DNA from: Zeus faber
Lineage: Eukaryota; Chordata; Actinopteri; Zeiformes; Zeidae
DNA length: 64,000 nucleotides
Direction: 5' to 3'
NCBI GenBank assembly: GCA_960531495.1
Contig: OY482859.1
Span: forward strand, 12,323,685 to 12,387,684
The notes below the pieces were generated by a model. That model had not been told where the DNA came from. It made no database searches and saw only the letters and a program-made list of their open reading frames with translations. Within the stretch, counting starts at the first letter, position 1; each line of letters begins with the position of its first letter. Positions 12,301-23,597 of the stretch are shown in pieces. The translations under genes and the position numbers were made by a program.

Positions 12301-15300
12301 TTTCCTCCCATGGAGTCGAAGTACGTGACGGCCTTCTTGCGGAAATCCACCACCTGAGTAAAAACACGTCACACAGAGGAAATGTGACGCCAAAGCCCCC
12401 CGACTGTCCGCTGCCTCTTTATTTTTGAATTTGTTCTGTATGGACTCACGGAGAGGCACCAGTGCACCTTCATGTGGACCGGCACCAGCAGAATGTCCAC
12501 AGCGAAGATGTCCATCTTTTTGGTCCAGCGGCGCACAGCGGAGTAACCGTTGTTGTGAAGTCTGGGGTAGAAGAAGGTGTTGAAGGTGTAGACGGACGGC
12601 ATCGAGGGCTCCTTGCTGCGCTGCACCAGCAGGTTCATGTAGAAGTTGATCACCTGACATGAGAGAAGACTATTAGTCCCTGAGGGGAAATACAGGTGTT
12701 GGAGCGGCACAAAACAGCAAGAAGGAAGAAGAAATAACAATAACCTAAGTGCAAACGTATCAACAAAGGTAAAGGCCGCTTCACGCCTAATCCCACTAAC
12801 GACAACAACAAACAGGAAGTCCATTCTTTGGAGAGTCGGATTCCACACGTGTGTGGTCGAGACTCCGGGATGAGCTCAAAATTCTCATGCGCAAGTTTTC
12901 GAGCGGACGGTATGACAGGAAGCTTTTGATTGGATTTGGGTTTAAAACTAGTTAAGTCACGTATAAAAAAAAATAAAAAATGACGTTATTAACGCTAATC
13001 ATGGATGTCACTATATTCAGTGACCACAAATCTGTTTTTATATAAGTGAATTGTGTGTATTTTTATTTTTTTTTCCCCCGCACTTTGCAAACGCTTTGTG
13101 AAGGAAGTTTTAAATTCTCATTCATGTAACATGATAAATGTCCAGCTGATCCGACCGCTCGCTGTTGTGTTAAAAACAACCTCTCACATTTCACCTGACA
13201 TTTTGTGATGCGAGACGCAGACTCATTTCATCTGATGGCCACTAGGGGGAGGATTCGACAGTTGGATGCGATTATTGATTGGGCGTGAAGTACACTTTAC
13301 ACAGAGTATACTATGCTAACTGGTAAACTTACTAACTATCCTATAAGAAACTAGACCTGAAAGAAGACAAACAGAAAGACAGCAGATGATCAGTTCAAAC
13401 TGCAGTGTCGTCTTGTCCTGTTGCAGATCTAATACTCCATGCCTCCAAAACAGCCCCTCCAGGAAATCGTGATTGCAATCATTTTTGCAAATTCAACCAA
13501 ATCTCAGCAACATTTATGAGAGTTTGCAATTTTGCTAAATTGCCATGACTTTACGGCATTAAATTGTCCAAAACCAGCAGAGCGCTTAAACTTCTTCAAA
13601 AAGAAGTAGCCATAGATCAAGTTCATACAGCACTGATTATTTTTGCAAATTGAATTAAAAGTTTATTTTATAGACCAATTACTGGAACCCAACTAAAGGT
13701 ACAATATTTAATTTATTTTCTGTAACTTTGAGCCCATGATTCTTTGTTTAAAAAATAAAAATATTAAAAAAATTGGGATATGCATCTTTTCATAGAAAGT
13801 GATTACATATGTCTTCATTGGTAGTAGTTAAAAAACAAATAAATAAATAAAATTAAATTAAATTAAATAAAACCTGGCTTGGATCCTGTCTCACCTCGTC
13901 GTTGAGCCAGTTGAGTTTGTCCAGCGTCTGCAGGTCCTTACGGTTCAGGCTGAGGCCGAAGCCTTCGCTCAGAACCTCGTCGATACTTCCCCCCCCCAGC
14001 GCCCGGACCACTTCACTCTCCATCTCCTACAGAGACAAAAATATATATACAGTATAAAGAATGCCTACTTTCACATTAGTAGTGGACACAGAATTAAGGA
14101 ATTCAACACAGACATATAAATGCCATTACCAATTAAATTGCCGCCATAATAGGATAAGCCTACGATAATCTAATAATAAACCGTCATCGTATCAAGAAGA
14201 ACCATTTATTGACGTTGAACATTTTTGCGATCATTATCCATAATTATGTTTCCATCCAAATGTCAGCAGAATATTTTTTTTCCATACCAAAATCTTTTCG
14301 AGTTTATACGTTTGTAAATACACCATAACACACATACTGAACGTTAACACAGAACAAACAGTTGTCGAGGATTAGACATGTGCACATGTTCTTATTTTCT
14401 ATTATCATTGTCATCCGTGTCTCGTCTCACATAAATATTCAAGAAAGGTCGCAACAAATAAAATGTGAATGAAGTGAGTTTGATTGAGGAAAGATTAGCC
14501 GTCTACCCAAATGTATATATTTTAATATAATGTCAAGAAATGGCTATTCTTCATACGTATTATTACACCATTACAGGCTTATGCTATGGTACTGACAAAG
14601 AATTACAACTCAATCATTAATTCCAATTACTTACATGTCAATTAAACGTCAACTAAAATGTCATGATGGTGACAGCCCGAGAAAGAATTCAACCAATTAA
14701 AACCAAAAATAAATATTAAAATACCCTTGTGATGTCAGGGAATTCTGGTTTATAGTCCAGCAGCTTGGCCTCCTCCACGATGGGCGTGAGAGGAACCTCC
14801 TTCTCCAGAGGAACCCGCACGTGGACCTCCACATCCGGCCTGAGGTGGCCCACCTCAGACAGCCGCTAAATACGGACCATAATAATAACAGGCGGGTTAG
14901 GTGGACCGACAGGAGACTTGAGAGCAGCTAGTGTGTTAAAACCCAATTGTGAGAAACAACAGATAAGAAACACAAAAAATAACCAATAACCAAATAGGTT
15001 AAAAAGGAAGAAAGAACTGAAAACTTATTTTTGCTTCCTCCTTTTCTATACACTCTTAATTCATTTTAGCTCTTCACTTAAATAAAACATTTTTTATAAG
15101 TTATTTGTTTCTATATAACTATACACAAACTGACCTGTCTCAGGAGCTGAGCAGCCAGGGCTTCCTGCTCTTCGATCCGTCGCCGTCGCTCTCGCGCCCG
15201 AGAGTCGTACATGCTAGTCCTACCGTACGAAAACATACCATAATATTATATACGTAGCTGTTTTTTTTCCAGTTTATCAGGAGCTAACAAGGTCAACTGC

Positions 15301-18300
15301 AAAACATTTACTCACAGTTCTTTGATCCATAACTCAGCTTGGAAGCATGGCAGACTGCAGAGAAAAAATAGGACTTTTTTTTTTAAGAGAAGAGAAAAGC
15401 TTAAGCACTAAAAAAAAAAAAAAACCCCAGTATGAATAACAAAATTAGTTGGATCAATGTTGTATAAAAGTTGGAAATAGCTTATCTCATTCACATCTGA
15501 TTTTACTCTGTAAGCGTAATCTTATCTAAGCTTAAATGTGACTTTAACTAACAAAATACAAACCTTGAAGTATGTGGCTTTTTACCCTTTTGTTCTTTTA
15601 CAATAATAACCGAGTCCCCATCATGAGCTGCGAGAGAAGACGACAAGATCAAAAATCAAGATCATGATCATGGCAATGCATTAGGGCTGACCGATTTGGG
15701 TGAGTTATCAAATTACAATTTCTTTTAGACCAATAATGCGGTTGCGATTTAGTATGGAAGTTTTTGCCTTATGTTCTGTATTATTCACCACACGCAATAC
15801 AATACATCAAGCAAGCAAGACATCATTGTATAGTATGACCAACACAACACTGTATACGGTCAACATATAAACTGTCCTGTCGGCCACGCCTACATGTTAT
15901 GATGAAACTAGATGAATTGATGTGAATAACATTTTTATTTTACTATTGAATCAAAAAAAGAAAAACCTTCAATCACAGCAGAATATTGACTCACTGATTT
16001 AACTTAAAGCGTTATGATTGTTGGAATCTGAAAATGAACATTCGAAAAATATGCAGTGTTTCTGCAGAAATTTATTATTTTTTACAAAAAATGTTGCGCG
16101 TATATGTCCACATACACGAAGCACCGCTACGTGTGCTCAGGGACAGCTTTATGCTCATAAAAAAAAACCAAAAAAACAAAAAAACCCACCTGCCCCACCA
16201 GAATGCCAAGCTAAGCAGCCACCTATCTCGCCTATAGGAAAAGCGGGCTCTGGACAGACCTATTTATTTTTTTAAGATAATCGCAGGCTTGGCGATTGGA
16301 AAATTGCCTTTTGTTAAATTGCGATATTGGTTTGAATTAGATTAATCATTCAGCTCTACAATTCATCCATGCATCCATCCATCAACTTCCACGCCCAGAG
16401 TTTAAAACTACCATTTAACATAGATATATCACTGTGAGAATCCTACCTGATGACTGTGTGTCCTGAGAGGAGGTGTCCTGCAGGGCCCCTGGGTACGTGG
16501 ATGACATGGGACTGGTCGCTCTGCTGGGGCTGAGGTCTGGGGACCATGGCTGGTGTCCTGGCCTGTTGGAGGCCTCCAGGGGGCTGGGGACGGTGCTGGA
16601 GTCCTGGCTGGACAAACCCTGGGGGCTGGAGGCTTCGCTGGGGCCCTCTGAGGCGCCTTCTGCCCCCACAGGGGAGGATAAGTGCAGCAGCCGACGACTG
16701 CTGCTCAAGAAGCTGGTGCTGAGGAGAGTATAATAGAGAAATAGAGCGATAGATAGACGGACAGACAGATAAACAATAACTACAAATAACCAATAACAAT
16801 ACAACTTTGACAATATACAATAAACGATAACATAAACCTAAAAATTAACCCACAAAAAAAGTACCATAACATTTTGGCAATGAAAAAGAAACCTTTACAT
16901 TTACTAGGAGGTATAGAAAAATTAAGCGGTGGACACCAATCAAAAAAAATTTAAAAGTGGAAGCACAGAACAGACTTTCAAGCTCAATTCTGAGGATACA
17001 AAAGTTTTCAATAATTAAAAAAGGTAGGAAAACTTACAAATCCCTGTGTGAGCGCACCATGGCAACTGAGCTGCCATTGAAACAAGACGAATGGCCACCA
17101 GAGACCATGGTCAGCAGCTGCCTGTAGACCTCCTTCTCCTCCTCTCGGATGGACTGATGAGACACAGAGAGACGGAAAAGCCAGTGAACACAGCGAAAAC
17201 AATTTGACTTTAACCATGTTGCTGTTCCTCATCCAGCTGCTCCCATTAGGGGTCCCATAAGATCTCTTTCTGACCTCTGCATCTTCTTCTGTCGCGCCAA
17301 CCACCTGCATGTCCTCCCTCAACCAATCTATAAACCTCTTCTTTGGCATTCCTCTTTTCCACCTGCCTGGCAGCTCCGTCTTCTTCCGATATACCCAGCA
17401 TCTCTCCTCAGTACCTGTCCAAACCACTTCAATCTCGGCTCACTCGCTTTGTCTCCAAAACGTCTAACCTGAACTGTCCCTCTAATATTACTCATTCCTA
17501 AATTCGTCCATCCTCGTCACTCGCAACGAAAATCTCCAGCTTCGCCTCCTCTCTTTTGGTCAGTGCCACTGCCCCCGGACCATACAACATAGCTGGTTGC
17601 ACTACCCCCTCTAAATCTTCCCTTTCACTCTTTCTGGTACCCTTCTGTCGCAAATAATTCCTGACACTCTTCTCCACCCACACCACCCTGCCGGCACTCT
17701 CTTCTTCACCTCTCTTCCCCACTCTCGTTACTTTGGACAGTTGTCCCCAAGAATTTCAACTCATCCACTCCTTGCATTCTCACCATTCCGCTGTCCTCCC
17801 TCTCATTCATGCACATGTATTCCTACTGACTTTCTTTCCTCTATCTCTCATTCACTTCCACCATGTTCCTATAATTCCTATTTCCTGACCTCCTGTGCAG
17901 TGCAGTGCACCCTGGCCCTGGGCAGACGTCCCGACGAGGGACTACACGTCGGGCTTTGGACCACCTTGATGGGGAAGGTCTTCTCGTACATGCTGGTGTA
18001 GGAGCTGCTTGTAGGGCCGAGCCCCGAGGTGTCTAACAGCCTGCGGAGATACATACGAAACATGTTAATTTGGGAGGATCTAATGACAAAACTCAAACTA
18101 CCGAACACAAAAGTGTTTCCATTATGATAAAAAAACAAAACGTTTTCTCCGAGGAAAGAGCTGAACAACAACCCAACAGACTATAAATACTTTAATTATA
18201 CTGTAATAACACATTACAACAAAAATAGGCATAAAAACAAAGTGCTGAAAATAAAAATAGAACAATTTTAAATAACGAACTGTAGGATAAATATAAACAT

Positions 18301-21300
18301 GTACAATAAACAATGAAAGTAAACATGAGACAAAAAACAAAACAAAAAATAGACCTATAAAAATAAGCATAACAATAGACAATAAACCAGAATTATATAA
18401 AGAAACAATACTGTACTGTAACAACACAGTAAACATTGCAATAATTTAGTAATAACAGAGTAACCTACATACCTACATTTATATTTGAATTTATATTTAT
18501 ATTTTATTTATACCCATAACACTAGTAACCACACTGCCACTTAGCCTTGTGCATGGAATCACTTTTTAATTTTTGTATATTCTGTATATTTGTGTGCCCA
18601 TTTTTATCTTATTTAAAAATGTTCTGTTATTTTCTTTGGAAATTAGTCTATTTTTGTACATTTGGCTATTCTTGTTTTCACCATTTTTTTACCACAACAT
18701 ATTCCTGGTATGTGAAAATGCACTTTTGTATTTATTTTTTTATTATTTGGCTATTTGTATATATTTGACCATTTTTATTTCATTTTTACTCCACTTATTA
18801 TATTTTATTATTATTATTCTTAATTTTTTGGACAGTTAAAACTTGTTTTTTTTAAGTCCTAATAGAGATGGGACCGATCAACCCAATATCAGTATTGAGT
18901 GCTGATACTGATGTAATTTACTCATCGGAGATTGGACTGACATCGCCGATCCACATGCTGATCCAAATTCCATTCCATAGCCTGCGCTTGACCATGAACG
19001 CGCCATTTTATATTGCTAGTTTAATGGTCTGCCCAGAGTTTCCGTTATAAAAAATTGGTGCCGGTCAACGTGTCCTGGAAGATTTCAATTTCCCGGACGA
19101 ATGGGAGAGATTTCTGTCAAATAATATTTGACCAGAATCTCTCCCAGATGATATTATTATGTGTTAATTGAGCTGAGAAACAACACGGAAACGGAAACGC
19201 AATCGCTGGGTCTGGCTCCTCGAGAATTCAACTCAGCAAATAATCAACCTGTAAAGCGCATTGTGCGAATAGGAACTGGCGGTTGGAGTTGGGCAAACCG
19301 TCACTGATTGAAGCAGCCATTCAGCTGCGCTGGTCCTCAAAATAAGAGGTCATGATTCCGATGTACATAACATGCGCTGCCATAGAGCTACTAGGAGTTG
19401 TAGTTCTACTCCTGCATCGCCACACTGAAAGAGCCAGGAATTCTCCCTGGCCTGAGTTTGGTGTCGATCTGATAAATCGCCGAGGAGGAGTTTGCGAAAG
19501 TTTTGAGCATGAAAATCGGCGTCGGATTCCACAAGTTGGGCGTTCTAATCATTTAAAGAAAAAGTGCGCTCCGATTCAATGAGCTATGATATATATTACA
19601 ACAAGTCCACTTGATAGGGCAGAACAGAGTAGCGGCAGCTTGTGAGAGGTACGCGCTCCAGAAGAGTAGTTAACGTTATGGATATGATTTGGATTGTGAT
19701 ATCAAAGATAAGATAATAATGTTAAACAGAACATGATGCTGTGATATAAGTAAAATGAGAAAAAAAGTCGGATTCGAGAAGAACATACAGAGCAGACACT
19801 GACGTGGGTGGGCGGAGGGGAAGAGGCGCACTTGACGTGTTTGAAAAGTTTGTCTCTTTTCAGTGAGCCGGCTCTTTTATCTATGAAATTGTATGAAATA
19901 TTTTCTTTATATTTATTGAACGACAAAAAATAGCATTATTTATAATGATTGAATGTGACTGGACTCAAGGTTATTTATTGATACACTGGTTTTCTTTACA
20001 AATCAAGACTCTATAGTGTAACAATGGCAAAGCCATCAGTGGGGGGAATCGAATCGGACACTCCTAGTATTGTTATTGGCATATATGTATCTCGATCGGA
20101 TCGGAAATGAAAAACAGTGGATTGGCGCATTTCTAAATCCTAGTATATGTAAATGTACCTGGCCGGAATAAATGGATTGTGATTGTGATTCCTAGTTCCC
20201 CAGCGTACCTTGACGTGCTGTGCGCTCGCAGGTGGAGGGGTCTCCCTAACCGTGGCGGAGGGTAAACCTTTGGAATGCTGGCGGGTGGCCCGGTGACTGA
20301 GTGCCCGTTGGTTTTGGGCGCTTCGCGGTGAGCCATGTTCACACACACTTGCCGTCGGCAGACTTTAGACCCCCTCATGGACTTCTCACTCCGAAAAGAC
20401 TCCACTGTCAAGACAAGAAACATTTATATGTAGAACACATTTCATTGATAAGCTTTGAATTATGCTTTACATTAAACAAAAGGGATTTAATAAAAAATAA
20501 AATATTATACTCAGGTAAAAGTTAATGTCAGGTAAAGATTTTTTAATCTAGGTAGCAATGTTTGTTGTGTGACCTTTACTCAGTATTTCCAGAGCGCAAT
20601 TCCAGAGAAAACTAAGCCACAAGTTTTATTCACATGTAATCAAGACCAATTTTATGATAACCACACTGTAAATAATGAATACGTCTTCTGCATGTTTATT
20701 TTTTTTCCATTATCAAGTAATAAAATATAACCAAATATTTCTTCTTATATTCATTAACATACTATTTTCAAATCCTCAACTCTACGCCTTTACTGGGGGC
20801 AATCAAAAGGTGAGTTGGACCAACACTGGACCACAATTTGCCATGATTCGAAATGCAAAAAATAAAATAAAATACAATAATGCAGTAACTGTTTGGAACC
20901 AATATTAAAAGGTCAAAAACATTATCATGGTCTAATAGCTGAGAATTTTCAAATCAAATCATAATCTGACCTGATTTAGATTTCCACTGCAGAGTTGTTG
21001 AGGGAGCAGCAAACATCTTATCCAAAGAAGGAGAGTTTCTTTCCAGAACCTACAAACCAAGTTCAAGAGATTATTTGTCACGTACATATACATACGAAAA
21101 ACCCTAATTGAAATGAAATTACTTTCAAGTCGTTTTCAAGGATTAAACGCTAAACAAATATAATACATTTTTAATGTGACCTTTATTAATTAAAATATGT
21201 CATATTAAACTTTGTCTGCTGTTTATATGTTTATATCTATTATATATATTATTCATCTCACTGTCATCTATTATAAGTGTCTATTTGCAACCATACTCGA

Positions 21301-23539
21301 TTAAATGTACATTTCCCTGGCATCATGTCGTATAAACAGTTCTGGAATTTCATTTATCACATTACAATTTGAAAAACAAAACCGGGGGGGTGTCACAGTT
21401 TCTTAATGATCGCAGATTTTTTTTCCAATGACTTTTCCTGCACTTCAGCACAAAAGGGGCTATTTTCAAGGCATTCCAGTGCCTACATTTCTGAGGATGA
21501 AATTCAAGCACGTCAAGAATCTCAAGGACCTGGTGAGAGCCCTGATAAATTAGAAGTTAAACATGTTGGTGTAAATCTCCAGTTGAACGATGGTAACCAG
21601 GCCAGGTCGTACCGTTCTCCCTGGCCAGGCTCCTGCAGATGTGGAGGGCTGGGGCTGGGGGCCGGCTGGGGGATGAACGGGGGAGGCGGGCAGCATATTC
21701 CTCAGGGTGGGACTCACGTTTGTCCTCACCCACGAAGCCACAGTGGAGCCGTGACTCTTCACCCCCTCGGTAGCCACCTTGACCGAGTCCAGGAGGTTGT
21801 CTAGGTAACAGATCAGACGGATAGACTTTTAGTTTAAAGGGTCAGAATATTGTAAAAACATTTCGTTTTTAGTTTAAAGCGTTTTTTTTAAAGCTGTAGT
21901 AATAATTTAGTAAGTACATACAAATAATTTCTAGCTTATAAACTCCATACCAATAATTTATCCTGTGCATAAAATTACACTTATCAATGTATATTTTTTA
22001 TTATTTGGCTATTTCTGTTCTCTATTTTTTGGCTATTTTTGTATATTTGGTTATTTTAATTTTTACTTTTTCCGAACATTAAGCTCTTTTTTATTTTATT
22101 CTCTGTAAAACAAGGCACAATCATCGCCATGACAAATTCCTTGCATATGTAAATGTTCTTGGTGGAACAAACAGCTTCTGATTCTGAAGCTGGTTATGAC
22201 AATGTATGTGTTGGAAAGAGAGTATCTTCATAATTACCCATTCGGGACTTCTTGATTGCTAGACCATCTTGGTTGACATTGTCTTCTTCCAAACTTGAGA
22301 AATAAACAAATAACAACAGTGTTGTAAAGTGAGAGAATTTGGAACACAGACTCGGATGAGCTGTGTCTGTTATCAACACCATGCAGCACCACCTTCCTGT
22401 TAATGTCAGATACTGGCAGATGGGCAGTTTTAACAGTTAAATAACCTCAACACGTATGATATAGGTGGACTAGGTGAAAGCTCCAGGTTGAGAAAGTAAA
22501 ATTCCATTCCATGATTTTGAGTCACGGAAGATTTTGCTTACAGGCACAACACAGAGGTCCATCTAATGCAGTGATTCTTTTGATGTGGACCCTTTTCCAC
22601 AAAGACCCTCAATTTCATACGATTTGCCACAAACCCCATTTGATAATAATTTTGTCTTTGGGACCCCAGTTTGTGAATATCTTTTTATTGTCAGATATGA
22701 TTTAGTCCAAACATCAATATACAGGTACTCCTCACTTAAAGATCGAGCTCCGTTCTTAGGACCAGGTCGTTAAGTGAATTGGTCGATAGGCAAGGACCAG
22801 CATTATTTAACAGTAAGAGGACGTGGCCATTGCGAACGCTAGTGTAGTGAATACTGTCAGACTGCGGGAACGAGACTCAGAACGGTGATGCACGATGAGA
22901 TGCTTGACGCTGAGACGCCACGCGCACGCCGCAGTATTGTATGACTGGTCAGAGAGCTGGTCATAAGTCTGAACGGTTGTTAAACATGTAGGTCGTTAAG
23001 TGAGGAGTACCTGTACCATGTCCCGGACAAATAGGAGCGATTCTGGTCAAATATTATTTGAGTTTATTGAGCTTAAAAACAATTGATAGGCAGGCTATGT
23101 AAAGAATGTAGATTCATTATCTATTTTTTTGAATACTCAAAATAAAATAAGTCCCAGCAGTTAAGCAATTTTAAAAACAGATGAATAAATATTAGACTTA
23201 AAATCAAATAATTTCTGTTCCTGAACAATAAGTAACAATAAGTAACAAGTGCACCCGGGTGCCTTAATTAACAATTTTACTTCAATAAAATTTTTATCAA
23301 ATCCAAAACAAAACAAATATGGCAAGTAGGTCTAAATAAATAATAAAGTTTGTGGTGTTGTCCGTCTTCATTGGCCGTCCTGTCCACATCTTTTACACAA
23401 TGAATATTTACAGTCTGCTTTGGGACGGAACTTAAATATCCAAAAAACGGCAAACTATAGATATATGTGGCCCTGTTGTCAAAGATACATCATCTTTCTG
23501 CTTCTCCTTTGAGTTTTGGACGCTGCCGCTCTGTCTCCG

Positions 23540-23597
<58 letters not shown>

